34,945 bases of DNA from Acidobacteriaceae bacterium. GTDB taxonomy: Bacteria > Acidobacteriota > Terriglobia > Terriglobales > Acidobacteriaceae. The stretch lies in the NCBI GenBank assembly GCA_030037705.1, contig JASHQE010000278.1:1-34945 (forward strand). The letters are read 5' to 3'. The position numbers and the translations under genes were made by a program. Below are positions 9,251 to 17,276 of the stretch, in pieces. Below the pieces are notes generated by a model. The model made no database searches. It was not told where the DNA came from and saw only the letters and a program-made list of their open reading frames with translations. Every line of letters starts with the position of its first letter. The first letter of the stretch is position 1.

Positions 9251-9300
9251 CTCAAATTTGAGCCGCGATCTCCGGAGATGTTTCAAGTTCCCGGAGATCG
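9251..9300. repeat. Palindrome plus 10-bp inverted repeat between convergent genes
   Basis: A perfect 12-base palindrome CTCAAATTTGAG (9251-9262) is followed by a 10-bp inverted repeat, CGATCTCCGG (9266-9275) and CCGGAGATCG (9291-9300), with a 15-base loop. It sits in the 131-base gap between genes that converge. A second terminator or a REP-like element are both possible; no other copy was recognised in the window. Confidence 0.5.
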
Positions 9301-9319
9301 TGCAGGCATCCTGTCGAGG

Positions 9320-9976
9320 TTACACACCGCTGGCAGCGTTCCGTGCGGTGTTGGTTTGGGGTGCGATCGCGAGCGAGAGGCGGCTTCCAGCCGCGAGCTT
9401 CATGTCATCCTTTTTCGCGGATACAAATACGCCTGAATCCCGGCCGGCGATTCTGCTGTGCAGATCCACGTGGTTCAGGACTCCGATCTCGTCCACCTGT
9501 AATTCCTGTCCATTCCAAGCGGGAGGCCCCTGGTCCTCTGCGGCGTAGCCGATACCAGCGGGCGGCCCGGCGACCCCCGCAATCATCACCTCGACCGGAA
9601 GGATTTTTCCACTTTTCAGTTTTGCCTCGGTAAATCGCAATGCAAAGTGCGATGTACCGCCGGAACGCATCTGATCGGCAGCGATTTCACCATGGAGGAC
9701 CGTGCCGCGCGGCAACTCCGTCCCGTCTTTCAAATGCACGGTTCCGTCGATAATCGCTTCGAACTGCCTGCCGGGTTGCAACTTCCGGGCATCGAGCGCC
9801 TGCACAAGATGCGCGTTTGCCGCAACCATTTGCGAGGCTTCCTGCCGGGCCGCTGCACTTGTGAGTGCAGTTTGGTCTGCCTGTCCGTTCGAATTTTGGG
9901 CTCGAATCAGCGGGGGAACGAGCAAAACAAAACCACCCAACGCCAATGAAAGAGCGGCTTTTTCTCCGAGGTTCAT
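9320..9976 (-). CDS. Secreted protein of unknown function, beta-rich (TrbI/VirB10-like strands)
   Basis: A 218-residue protein with a signal peptide (KAALSLALGGFVLLVPPLIRAQ, cleavage after about residue 26). The mature part opens with an Ala/Gln-rich helix (about 30-60) and continues as repeated short strands: GRQFEAIIDGTVHLKDGTEL, LPRGTVLHGEI, SHFALRFTEAKLKSGKILPV. The pattern of a linker helix followed by 'range of values' strands resembles the beta-barrel of TrbI/VirB10-like proteins, but no type IV secretion genes are nearby, so the resemblance is only structural style. AGGAG stands ahead of the ATG at 9976. The gene is monocistronic, with 235 bases upstream in which I recognise no strong promoter. 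Function unknown. Confidence 0.75.
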   Translation of the reverse strand: MNLGEKAALSLALGGFVLLVPPLIRAQNSNGQADQTALTSAAARQEASQMVAANAHLVQALDARKLQPGRQFEAIIDGTVHLKDGTELPRGTVLHGEIAADQMRSGGTSHFALRFTEAKLKSGKILPVEVMIAGVAGPPAGIGYAAEDQGPPAWNGQELQVDEIGVLNHVDLHSRIAGRDSGVFVSAKKDDMKLAAGSRLSLAIAPQTNTARNAASGV

Positions 9977-10211
9977 GCGAATAAACTCCTAAGGATCGAT
10001 TTAACTTACGCCTTCGCGATTAGGTTCCGAAGGCTCTCTTTATGCCTGCTTAGACGAGTGGCTGTAATTCTAGTTTCACTTTGGACCCAACTCGGTCATT
10101 CACCCTATGAAAACAACTTTGCCGCGTGGAGCTGCATCAAGCCTGAACTTAGATCCATTGGCAAGATCATCTGGCTGAATCAAGGCGCGCATAAGTTGCA
10201 ATACTGCCGAA

Positions 10212-11495
10212 CTAAGATTGGCTGTGCGTCCGCTTGTATAATTCGTCGAACGCATCGCACGCAGACTTCACGCCGTCTTCTTGCGCCAAGATATCCGCTG
10301 CGTATTGCGCTTTTTGCGCGTACGAGGACGCGGCAAGCATCGACTTGATCGCACGCGCCACACGCCAGGACTTGTAACTCGCGCGCTGGATGACGCGAGC
10401 CACGCCCAGCCGCTTCATACGCCGCGCATTATCGGGCTGGTCGTGCGAGTACGGCATGATGAGCATGGGCCGGCCTGCGCGCAGGCATTGCGCCGTGGTT
10501 CCCACGCCGCCCTGATGCACCACCAGTGCCACCCGCGGAAACAGAACGGAATACGGCGCATATTCAGCCACGCAGATCGAGTCCGGCAGCGCGGTCCGGG
10601 GCCGGTTGCGGGGATCGTTACCGATGAGCAATACCGCACGGATGCCAAGGCGTATTGCGGCCCGCGCGGACTGCTCGTAGAAATCTCCGGCAGCCAGCAC
10701 GGCGGCGGAGCCAAGAGTAAAGACCACCGGCGGCTCACCGGCGGCGAGAAATTTCTCCAGATTCAGCGGCAGCGAAGCATTGCCGGCATCGGAATCGTAG
10801 AAGCAGAAACCGGCGATGAGCACGTTGGGGGGCCAGTCTCTCTGTTCCACGCCCAACACACGCGAAAAAAGCGCCAGCACCAGATTGGGCGAGTGCTTGG
10901 CGTCAAAGATCGGATTCGGCCCCTTGGGCAGCCCGAGTTCGCGGCGCAGTTCATAGATCGGTTCCGGCCACTTGCGGGTGACGAAGCGCGCCAGACGGCG
11001 CATCGCCCGCCCCATGCCTACGAGCTTGTCGGCTCGCGCCAGCCTGGGATACGGCGGCAGCACCGGAGGGTCGAAGGCCGAGAAGAACGAAAAAGGCGCG
11101 AGAACATAGCTCGCCCATGGAATCCCGGTGACTTCCGCTACAAGCGGGCCGGCGTAATTCAGTTCACCGAGCAGCATCAGGTCCGCGCGGATGGGCTTCG
11201 TGGCTGCATCGAGCAGGTCGGCATAGGTTTCCCGTAAAACCGGGAACAGGAACTTGCGCAAGCCGGTTTCCGTGCCCTTGTTCACGTCGTAGATCATCTC
11301 GACGAGAAGCGTGTTTGTGGGGTCGATATCCGGCCGCAGCGGGTGGAATTCAAGGCCGAGCGGCACAATTTTGGGCTGATAAACAGCCGGCAGCGCCATG
11401 ACCGGCACGTGGCCGCGCCGTTTGAGTTCAAGAGCAATAGCAATCAGAGGATTGATGTCGCCGAAGGTGCCAATGTTCGAAAGAATAATGCGCAA
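10212..11495 (-). CDS. Glycosyltransferase family 1 (UGT/MGT-like)
   Basis: A GT-B fold enzyme of about 427 residues. The N-terminal Rossmann half opens RIILSNIGTFGDINPLIAIA with the Gly-rich loop and catalytic-region residues of the family. The C-terminal half carries the nucleotide-sugar signature: VVHQGGVGTTAQCLRAG, PMLIMPYSHDQPDNA (HxGGxGT ... P...DQ). It transfers a sugar from an NDP-sugar to an acceptor that cannot be deduced; rhamnolipid, glycolipid and macrolide glycosyltransferases are all relatives. The frame is open to an ATG at 11558, but family members begin right at the first strand, and a TTG at 11495 with GTGAGG upstream gives exactly that start, so it is preferred with some doubt. 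It is divergent from the two-component pair at 11642. Confidence 0.85.
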   Translation of the reverse strand: MRIILSNIGTFGDINPLIAIALELKRRGHVPVMALPAVYQPKIVPLGLEFHPLRPDIDPTNTLLVEMIYDVNKGTETGLRKFLFPVLRETYADLLDAATKPIRADLMLLGELNYAGPLVAEVTGIPWASYVLAPFSFFSAFDPPVLPPYPRLARADKLVGMGRAMRRLARFVTRKWPEPIYELRRELGLPKGPNPIFDAKHSPNLVLALFSRVLGVEQRDWPPNVLIAGFCFYDSDAGNASLPLNLEKFLAAGEPPVVFTLGSAAVLAAGDFYEQSARAAIRLGIRAVLLIGNDPRNRPRTALPDSICVAEYAPYSVLFPRVALVVHQGGVGTTAQCLRAGRPMLIMPYSHDQPDNARRMKRLGVARVIQRASYKSWRVARAIKSMLAASSYAQKAQYAADILAQEDGVKSACDAFDELYKRTHSQS

Positions 11496-11641
11496 ACTCA
11501 AGCCCTCACATGCGCAAGAAAGGCCGCAGGTATGAGGGTAAAGCATGGGGCCGCGCATCGCCTAAACTTCAGGATCTTTTAATCTTCACCCCCTCATACT
11601 ATGGTGTTGAAGAGACGGTGGCGCTAGGAGACGTGGCGTAG

Positions 11642-12331
11642 ATGCGCGTGCTACTCGTGGAAGACGAACTCCGGCTGGCCGACAATCTGGCCGCAGCGCT
11701 ACGCGACGGCCCCGGCTTCGCGGTCGACTGCGCCGCCGATGGCCTGACCGGGGACGAGATGGCCGGCTATCGCTGTTATGACCTTCTCGTGCTCGACCTG
11801 ATGCTGCCCAAGCTCGATGGGCTTGGGCTTCTCCGCCGCCTGCGCGCACGCAAGGACGCCACGCCGGTCCTGATCCTGACGGCCAAGGAGGGCAAGGCTG
11901 CGATCGTCGAGCTGCTCAATGCCGGCGCCGACGACTACCTGGCCAAACCTTTTGATCTGGGCGAACTCATTGCGCGGGCCAAGGCCCTGATCCGCCGCGG
12001 TAAGGGCGCGGCGCATCCCACGCTTACCGTGTTGGATCTCGAAGTGAACACGCTGGAGCAGACGGTGCGGAGGAACGGAGCTGCCATCGAGCTTTCGCCC
12101 ACCGAGTACCGCATACTCGAATATCTCATCCATCATCCGCGACGTATCTTTTCGAAACGCGAGCTGCTCGAACATCTTTATGACTACAACTGGGAGCACC
12201 ACTCGAACGTGATCGAAGCGCACGTGTCGAACCTGCGCAGAAAACTCGATTCTGCGTTGCCAGGAGCCGAGCCGGTTATTGAGACGATGCGCGGGCGCGG
12301 ATACAGGCTTGCAACCGGGCACAGCGCATGA
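11642..12331 (+). CDS. OmpR/PhoB-family response regulator
   Basis: A 229-residue regulator. Receiver domain at 1-115 has acidic residues E7/D8, phosphoacceptor D52 (LLVLDLMLP), T80 (LILTAKE) and K102 (YLAKPF). The winged-helix DNA-binding domain covers about 128-225, with LSPTEYRILEYLIHHP, SKRELLEHLYDYNWE and VEAHVSNLRRKLD-type recognition helix (here VIEAHVSNLRRKLD), ending TMRGRGYRL. This is the QseB/TctD-like branch. Its stop overlaps the start of the kinase gene by 4 bases (ATGA at 12328-12331), so the two are translationally coupled cognates. AGGAG about 12 bases before the ATG is a slightly distant ribosome site. Targets are unknown; the divergent glycosyltransferase and the downstream propeller gene are the nearest candidates. 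Confidence 0.95.
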   Translation: MRVLLVEDELRLADNLAAALRDGPGFAVDCAADGLTGDEMAGYRCYDLLVLDLMLPKLDGLGLLRRLRARKDATPVLILTAKEGKAAIVELLNAGADDYLAKPFDLGELIARAKALIRRGKGAAHPTLTVLDLEVNTLEQTVRRNGAAIELSPTEYRILEYLIHHPRRIFSKRELLEHLYDYNWEHHSNVIEAHVSNLRRKLDSALPGAEPVIETMRGRGYRLATGHSA

Positions 12332-13824
12332 ACGGAAAGAAACATAGCATCGCGTTCCGGCTCATCGCGGCGGTGCTTGCGGTCGAGCTTGCATCATCCC
12401 TTCTCGTGGCCGCGCTTTCGCTCGCATATGAACGCCATATTCACTTCAGCGCATTCGATACCATGCTGCGAGGACGCGCCGATTCCGTGCTCGGGGCCGT
12501 GCAGGACGCAGAAGATGCCGGTGACAACGTGATACTCGATCAGGCCGATCTGCATCTGCCCGGTGAAGATATCTACGAGGTCTACGACGGGCGCGGACGT
12601 TTGCTGGGCCGTTCGCCTATGTGGCCTTCGGGAACCGAAGTGAACGGCGTTGCGGCGTCGACACCCGCGCAGCTTGCCTCCTTGCCGGACAATAGCTACT
12701 CGCGGCTCAGACTGAACCACCAGCATTACCGCCTGCTTCTTCATCGCGGAACGCGCATCGTCGATCCTGACGAGCCCGGCGGCGGCAAGCTGCGCAAGGT
12801 TACGGTGCTCTATGGCGCGCCCACGGAGCGTGTCTGGCGCGATATCCGTTCGGCTGTCGCGTTTTATGCGGCGGGCAGCATTCTGCTTCTGGCCATCACG
12901 GGGCCCCTGATCGCGTGGCTGCTGAACCGCGGCCTTGCGCCATTGCGCGAGCTGGCTGGGCTTGCTTCGCAGGTCTCGGCTAAAAACTGGCAGTTTTCGC
13001 CGCCGGAAAGCGCGCGGGCCACCCCGGAGCTCGCTCCGCTTACGCACGCTCTTGAAAGCGTGCTGGAAAGGCTGGAGCGCGCTTTTGTGCAGCAACGCAC
13101 GTTCGTCTCTGACGCAGCGCACGAGCTCAAAACCGCTGTGGCCGTTGTCAAATCGGGTCTGCAGCTCTTGAGCCTGCGCCAGCGCACGACCGCCGAATAT
13201 GAACTTGGCCTCACGCGCTGCGTTGCTGACAGCGAACGCCTGGAAGAGCTGGTGAGCAAAATGCTCATCCTGGCACGCGTCGAAAATGGCTCCCAAATTG
13301 GTACTCCCACTTCGTGCCCGGCCTGCAACATCGCTCACTGCCTGCGGAGTTCTACTGCCGAACTCGAAACTGTAGCCGTGCTGCGCCGCGTTGAAGTGAA
13401 AGTAGAGAACCAGGTCGCCAAAGGTCCTTTTGTGCCACTCTCTACCGAAGACTGCTCGCTGCTTATCTCTAATTTGCTTCTCAATGCACTTCAGCACAGC
13501 GCGCCCGAATCAACCGTGCAGCTTGGTGTTTCCCTGGCGTTGGACGCCGACGGCTTATCGGTGCTCTTCACCATCGAGGACCACGGCGAGGGCATTGACG
13601 CTGCAGCGCTGCCGCATGTCTTCGAGCGCTTCTATCGCGCCGACCCGTCACGCTCCCGCTCCACGGGCGGAGCCGGGTTGGGGCTCGCTATCTCGAAGGC
13701 GATTGTGGAACGAGCCGGAGGGTCGATCGAACTGGCGAGCCTTGTGGGTAAGGGCACCACAGTAACGGTACACTTGCCGCGAGCGGATGAAGGCCCGGTA
13801 AATTCCGCAGTTTCTTCAGCGTGA
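12328..13824 (+). CDS. Membrane sensor histidine kinase (cognate of the OmpR-type regulator)
   Basis: A 498-residue kinase. TM1 lies at about 9-33 and TM2 at about 178-200, bracketing a periplasmic sensor of about 145 residues. A HAMP-like linker follows (LLNRGLAPLRELAGLASQVSA), then HisKA with phosphoacceptor H265 (FVSDAAHELKTAVAV), then HATPase_c: N box (LLISNLLLNALQHS), G1 (EDHGEGID), F box (VFERFYRAD) and G2 (GGAGLGLAI). The TctE/QseC-like layout fits the partner regulator, whose stop overlaps this start. Between the HisKA and ATPase domains sits a CPAC motif (residues 330-333) and another Cys at 338, which is not a standard part of the family. The sensor domain has no family I recognise. 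Confidence 0.94.
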   Translation: MNGKKHSIAFRLIAAVLAVELASSLLVAALSLAYERHIHFSAFDTMLRGRADSVLGAVQDAEDAGDNVILDQADLHLPGEDIYEVYDGRGRLLGRSPMWPSGTEVNGVAASTPAQLASLPDNSYSRLRLNHQHYRLLLHRGTRIVDPDEPGGGKLRKVTVLYGAPTERVWRDIRSAVAFYAAGSILLLAITGPLIAWLLNRGLAPLRELAGLASQVSAKNWQFSPPESARATPELAPLTHALESVLERLERAFVQQRTFVSDAAHELKTAVAVVKSGLQLLSLRQRTTAEYELGLTRCVADSERLEELVSKMLILARVENGSQIGTPTSCPACNIAHCLRSSTAELETVAVLRRVEVKVENQVAKGPFVPLSTEDCSLLISNLLLNALQHSAPESTVQLGVSLALDADGLSVLFTIEDHGEGIDAAALPHVFERFYRADPSRSRSTGGAGLGLAISKAIVERAGGSIELASLVGKGTTVTVHLPRADEGPVNSAVSSA

Positions 13825-13898
13825 TTTAAGCCTGCCGTGTCACACTATGGGCACGGTCAAGAAGTAGTATTCGCGGAGAGTCGTCTACGGGAGCTTTC

Positions 13899-14996
13899 AT
13901 GGCAATCCAGCGCAGTCCTGGTCCTGTCCGGGGATGGATCACAGTGATTCTGTTCAGCAGCCTTTTTGCCGCGCCGTCGATCCTCGCGGCGCAGCAGCCG
14001 AATCAAATCTCTTACCGCGTCATTGACCGGTGGAAGATCGGCGGCGAGGGCGGCTGGGATTACCTGATCGCCGATTCGGCGGCACATCGGCTCTATCTCG
14101 CGCACGGCCCGCGCGTCGACGTGGTGGATACCACAACCGGCAAGCTGATCGGCTCCATCACCGGTCTTTATGGCACACATGGTATCGCTCTCGATAATGC
14201 CGGAAAGTTTGGCTACATCTCAGATGGCGCAGGCAATGCGGTGATCGTTTTTGACCGCGCTACGCTGGCAACTGTAGCGACGATCCCGGCTGGGACCAAT
14301 CCCGATGGGATTGTCTTTGAGCCGGCCACGCAGACCGTCTGGGCTTTCAACGGCCGCAGCCGCAATGTGACGGTAATCGACACGGCCACGCGCAAAGCCG
14401 GGGCCCCCGGCGATGGGTCTTCATCGCTGGGGTGGAAAGTGGCGGCGACCATCGATCTGCCCGGCAAACCAGAGTTTCCCGCCGTAGACGGTCAAGGCAC
14501 GGTCTACGACAACATCGAAGACAAAAGCGAGATCGTCCGTTTCGATGCGCGCAGCAAGGCCATTACGGCAACCTGGCCTGCCGGCTGCGACTCACCTTCG
14601 GGCCTCGCCTTCGACGTCGCAGGTCATCGGCTCTTTCCGGTGTGTGACGGCAAAAAGATGTCCGTGATTGATGCGCGAGACGGCAAGCTGCTGGCGAATC
14701 CCGCGATCGGCGATGGACCGGACGCGGCCGGCTGGAGCAGCAAGTTCCATTTCGCCTTTGCTTCGAGCAGCGACGGAATCTTGTCGGTAATCGATGCAAG
14801 CGCTCCGGATTATCCGACGATCGAGAGCCTGCCCACGCAGCGTGGCGCGCGCACCATGGCGTATGATCCTGCGACGGATCGCGTTTACGTGGTGACGGCC
14901 GAGTTCGGTCCTCGGCCCGATCCCACGCCGCAGAACCCGCGGCCTCGGCCGGCTGTCATTCCGGGCAGCTTTACCATTATCGTGATCGGCCGGTAA
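13899..14996 (+). CDS. Secreted YncE-like beta-propeller protein
   Basis: A 365-residue protein with an N-terminal signal (WITVILFSSLFAAPSILAAQ, cleavage near residue 31). The rest is built of repeating units of about 40-45 residues, each with a pattern like hydrophobic strand - D - hydrophobic strand - TGK or TRK, for example LAHGPRVDVVDTTTGKLIGS, YISDGAGNAVIVFDRATLAT and WAFNGRSRNVTVIDTATRKA. This is the YVTN/YncE seven-bladed propeller style of periplasmic proteins. Binding partner unknown. The last blade includes a Pro-rich loop (PRPDPTPQNPRPRPA). CGGGAG precedes the ATG. It lies 74 bases after the kinase gene and may be in the same transcript or regulated by it. Confidence 0.85.
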   Translation: MAIQRSPGPVRGWITVILFSSLFAAPSILAAQQPNQISYRVIDRWKIGGEGGWDYLIADSAAHRLYLAHGPRVDVVDTTTGKLIGSITGLYGTHGIALDNAGKFGYISDGAGNAVIVFDRATLATVATIPAGTNPDGIVFEPATQTVWAFNGRSRNVTVIDTATRKAGAPGDGSSSLGWKVAATIDLPGKPEFPAVDGQGTVYDNIEDKSEIVRFDARSKAITATWPAGCDSPSGLAFDVAGHRLFPVCDGKKMSVIDARDGKLLANPAIGDGPDAAGWSSKFHFAFASSSDGILSVIDASAPDYPTIESLPTQRGARTMAYDPATDRVYVVTAEFGPRPDPTPQNPRPRPAVIPGSFTIIVIGR

Positions 14997-15063
14997 AGGC
15001 CAACGATTGCGGCTCGGGATTGATCGATATCCCTTCGTCGAAGATGCGGTAGGATGGAACTCG

Positions 15064-15582
15064 ATGTGGAAGAGCCTGCTGATCGTCGTCGTCTCGGCGC
15101 CGCTCTCGATTGCGCTGGGCATTGCCTTCTGGGCGGCGCAAGGGTGGAAAGCCGGCCTGATCGCGTGCGTCTCGACTTTCGCAGTCTGCCTCGTGGCGGC
15201 CACGCTGATGGCGTTCTTTACGCGGCGGTTCACGCTCTTCGACGTCTTTCTGCCGGTCATTTTTTCTGTGATCTGGTCGGCGATTCTCGCACCTTTCAGC
15301 CTGGGAGCCGACCTGTTTGCCGCGCCTGCGGCTATTGGCGCCGGGTTGCTGCTGACGCTTTGCCTGTGGAAGGTGTATCACGAGGGCGGGCAGGGACGGG
15401 GATGGCTGATCTTTCCGATCCTTGTGTACATCTACGAGATGCTGCCTGTGAACATTCCGGGGCCCATCGATGACTATTTTGCGCTCAGCGGCGATCTCGC
15501 ATCTGTGATTCTCTACCAGCTCATCCACTCGCATCGAAAACAGCTTCCGGCGCCTGATCCGCACCGGCCGAGCTCCAATTGA
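15064..15582 (+). CDS. Integral membrane protein of unknown function
   Basis: A 172-residue hydrophobic protein from the ATG at 15064, which has AGGATGG upstream; the frame is open from 15007 but without a ribosome site. Four or five membrane segments are visible: about 4-22, 28-51, 60-78, 82-102 and 112-130, followed by a hydrophilic Pro-rich tail (PAPDPHRPSSN). A conserved-looking cytoplasmic or periplasmic motif, MLPVNIPGPIDDYFAL, lies between the last two hydrophobic stretches. I do not recognise the family. The stop overlaps the TTG start of a 38-residue gene by 4 bases, so the two are likely made together. Confidence 0.8.
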   Translation: MWKSLLIVVVSAPLSIALGIAFWAAQGWKAGLIACVSTFAVCLVAATLMAFFTRRFTLFDVFLPVIFSVIWSAILAPFSLGADLFAAPAAIGAGLLLTLCLWKVYHEGGQGRGWLIFPILVYIYEMLPVNIPGPIDDYFALSGDLASVILYQLIHSHRKQLPAPDPHRPSSN

Positions 15583-15695
15583 AACTCCTGCTCATCCTCG
15601 TAGCGGTGATCGTGGTTGCCGGCTCGTTCTATGCCGATTACAAGTGGCGGCAATGGATGGCTGAGCGACGACGCTCTTCTGGCCAGGACCGGTAG
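15579..15695 (+). CDS. 38-residue single-pass membrane protein (TTG start)
   Basis: A small gene overlapping the stop of the preceding membrane protein by 4 bases (TTGA). The product has a hydrophobic helix at residues 3-19 (LLLILVAVIVVAGSFY) followed by a strongly basic amphipathic tail (ADYKWRQWMAERRRSSGQDR). The layout, a short hydrophobic helix with a positively charged C-terminal part, fits a single-pass inner-membrane protein with its tail in the cytoplasm. Start-stop overlap implies translational coupling with the upstream gene and so perhaps a shared complex. It is too short for most gene finders and the TTG start makes it easy to miss. Function unknown. Confidence 0.6.
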   Translation: MKLLLILVAVIVVAGSFYADYKWRQWMAERRRSSGQDR

Positions 15696-15729
15696 GTTGC
15701 AACCGGCAACTTTCCCGGATTCAGCCCGT

Positions 15730-15735
15730 TACAAT
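15730..15735 (+). promoter_or_regulatory. Candidate -10 box TACAAT before the first DsbA-like gene
   Basis: TACAAT lies 25 bases before the preferred ATG at 15761. The same hexamer stands 28 bases before an internal ATG (16504) of the second paralogue, at 16471-16476. If it is a -10 box, the ATG at 15734 that overlaps it cannot be the start codon. No clear -35 box is seen. Confidence 0.3.
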
Positions 15736-15760
15736 GAAGAACGGGAGCCGTCCAACCACT

Positions 15761-16438
15761 ATGCGCTCGAAATTTTCCCTGTTCGGCCGGAGTCGCCGCG
15801 ACTGCGCCGGCCTCTTTCTTGGCTTTGTCAGCGCCGTGTTGCTCTTTGCCGCGATGAATGCGCACGCGCAGTTTGGGTTGCCGGCCACGACGCCCGTCCA
15901 CGATTCTTCGGCGCTCAAACCGCCGCCCGGTGCGCGCGTGGCCATTGTCGAATTCGAGGACCAGGAGTGTCCGGATTGCGCCGCCGCCAATCCGCTGCTC
16001 AAAGAGGCTGCGGAAAAGTACAGCATTCCCTGGGTCCGGCATGACTTCCCGCTGCCCTTTCACAACTGGAGCTTTCAGGCAGCCGTCTATGCGCGCTGGT
16101 TTGATACCAAGAGCAAGAAGCTCGGCGACGACTACCGCGATTCGGTCTTCGCCAATCAGCGCTCCATCGAGATGCCCGCTCAATTGATGCAATACACACA
16201 GAATTTCGCGCAGGGCCACGGCATCGCGCTGCCGTTTGCTGTAGACCCGCAGGGCAAACTGGCCGCCGAAGTGAAGGCCGACTCGGCACTCGGCCAGCGC
16301 ATCGGCATTGAACACACCCCCACGATCTGGATCGTAACCAATGGAGCGAATGGTGCGCCGCAATATAGCGAAGTACTCGATCGCAGCCGTTTATTCCAGA
16401 TGATCGATCAGGCGTTGGCGGAGACGCGAGGCCGTTGA
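15761..16438 (+). CDS. DsbA-like thioredoxin-fold protein, CPDC (first of a tandem pair)
   Basis: A 225-residue exported protein: a basic N-terminus, a hydrophobic signal helix (about 17-33, LFLGFVSAVLLFAAMNAHAQ), then a thioredoxin fold with an inserted helical domain as in DsbA/DSBA-like Thioredoxin_4 proteins. The redox motif is CPDC (C70-C73) in VAIVEFEDQECPDCAA, and a cis-proline loop appears as EHTPTIWIV. It probably exchanges disulfides in the periplasm. Start choice: an ATG at 15734 exists, but it overlaps a TACAAT hexamer and has no ribosome site; 15761 gives a normal signal peptide. The stop overlaps the first base of the ATG of its paralogue (TGATG at 16436-16440). No DsbB-like partner is nearby. 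Confidence 0.85.
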   Translation: MRSKFSLFGRSRRDCAGLFLGFVSAVLLFAAMNAHAQFGLPATTPVHDSSALKPPPGARVAIVEFEDQECPDCAAANPLLKEAAEKYSIPWVRHDFPLPFHNWSFQAAVYARWFDTKSKKLGDDYRDSVFANQRSIEMPAQLMQYTQNFAQGHGIALPFAVDPQGKLAAEVKADSALGQRIGIEHTPTIWIVTNGANGAPQYSEVLDRSRLFQMIDQALAETRGR

Positions 16439-17193
16439 TGTTGCCATCACGCCGGTACCGAAGCGCTGATTACAATGCTGCAGTAGTGACAGTCTATCGC
16501 TGTATGCACAGATTTCTTGCTGGCTTCATCCGTGCATTCTCGTTTCGTTTTTGCGGAGAGCGCGCCTTTCGATTTGGATTGCTCTCCATTTTGCTCTTGT
16601 TTACAGCATCGATGAGCCCACGTGTTCTTTTAGGCCAGTTGACTTCAATCAAGGTCATGGATGTGTCGGTGCTCAAGCCGCCGCCTGGGGCTCATGTGGC
16701 CATCGTTGAGTTCGACGATCTCGAATGCCCAACATGCGCTCACTTCAACCCGCTCCTCAAGAAAGCGGCCACCGATTACAAGATCCCCTGGATACGCCAC
16801 GATTTTTTGATCCCATCCCACAATTGGAGCCGCGATGCCGCGGTGAAGGCCCGTTGGTTTGATACCAAAAGCAAGGCGCTTGGCGATGAATATCGCGACC
16901 AGGTCTTTGCCAACCAGCCTTTCATCTACAACATCATTACGCTCAATCAGTTCACGCAGAAGTTTGCGCAAAGTCATGGCGTGGCACTGCCTTTCACCTT
17001 CGATCCGCAGGGCAAGCTTGATGCTGCGGTACAGGCGGACACGTCCCTTGGCACACGGATGGGGATCAATGGGACTCCCACGATCTTCATCGTCACTGCA
17101 AATTCGAAAGGCGCTCCGTACATTCAGGTTCTCAATCCAGATCGCGATCTTTATCGCACCATCGATCAGGCGCTTGCCAATACGCGCCACTGA
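16438..17193 (+). CDS. DsbA-like thioredoxin-fold protein, CPTC (second of a tandem pair)
   Basis: A 251-residue paralogue of the preceding gene. The two share long stretches such as LKPPPGAxVAIVEF, RARWFDTKSK-type and LGDxYRDxVFANQ segments, showing a tandem duplication followed by divergence. The redox motif is CPTC (C97-C100) in FDDLECPTCAHF, and the cis-Pro loop is INGTPTIFIV. A hydrophobic signal segment lies at about 47-60 (FGLLSILLLFTASM). The ATG at 16438 overlaps the upstream stop by one base and has GAGG six bases ahead, which favours it. An ATG at 16504 would give a shorter, more usual signal peptide, and a TACAAT at 16471-16476 would then be a separate promoter. Different CxxC dipeptides suggest different redox potentials or partners. 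Confidence 0.85.
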   Translation: MLPSRRYRSADYNAAVVTVYRCMHRFLAGFIRAFSFRFCGERAFRFGLLSILLLFTASMSPRVLLGQLTSIKVMDVSVLKPPPGAHVAIVEFDDLECPTCAHFNPLLKKAATDYKIPWIRHDFLIPSHNWSRDAAVKARWFDTKSKALGDEYRDQVFANQPFIYNIITLNQFTQKFAQSHGVALPFTFDPQGKLDAAVQADTSLGTRMGINGTPTIFIVTANSKGAPYIQVLNPDRDLYRTIDQALANTRH

Positions 17194-17227
17194 CAACTGC
17201 TTCTGGAGAGGAACTTTACCCACTGTG

Positions 17228-17252
17228 ATATCTGGAGGTTATCCCCAGATAT
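17228..17252. terminator. Hairpin between convergent genes (possible bidirectional terminator)
   Basis: Perfect 8-bp arms ATATCTGG (17228-17235) and CCAGATAT (17245-17252) with a 9-base loop lie in the 83-base gap between the second DsbA-like gene and the radical SAM gene, which converge. There is no T run on either side, so termination is inferred from position only. Confidence 0.4.
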
Positions 17253-17276
17253 TCGGGTGCGCCCCATGCGTCAATG

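Noticed and set aside
9977..10211. Search for tRNA, small RNA or small gene in a 235-base gap
   Set aside because: No cloverleaf, no frame with a ribosome site, no repeat; probably just the upstream region of the gene at 9976.
10281..11237. 318-residue open frame on the plus strand
   Set aside because: Antisense to the glycosyltransferase; composition rich in Arg/His/Gly typical of shadow frames.
11559..11641. Possible terminator or leader peptide between divergent genes
   Set aside because: No stem or frame of interest; it is simply a short divergent promoter gap.
12394..13497. 367-residue open frame on the minus strand
   Set aside because: Antisense to the membrane histidine kinase, which has all kinase boxes.
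13835..13856. CCGTG/CACGG stem after the kinase gene
   Set aside because: Only 5 bp, long loop, no T run; not convincing as a terminator.
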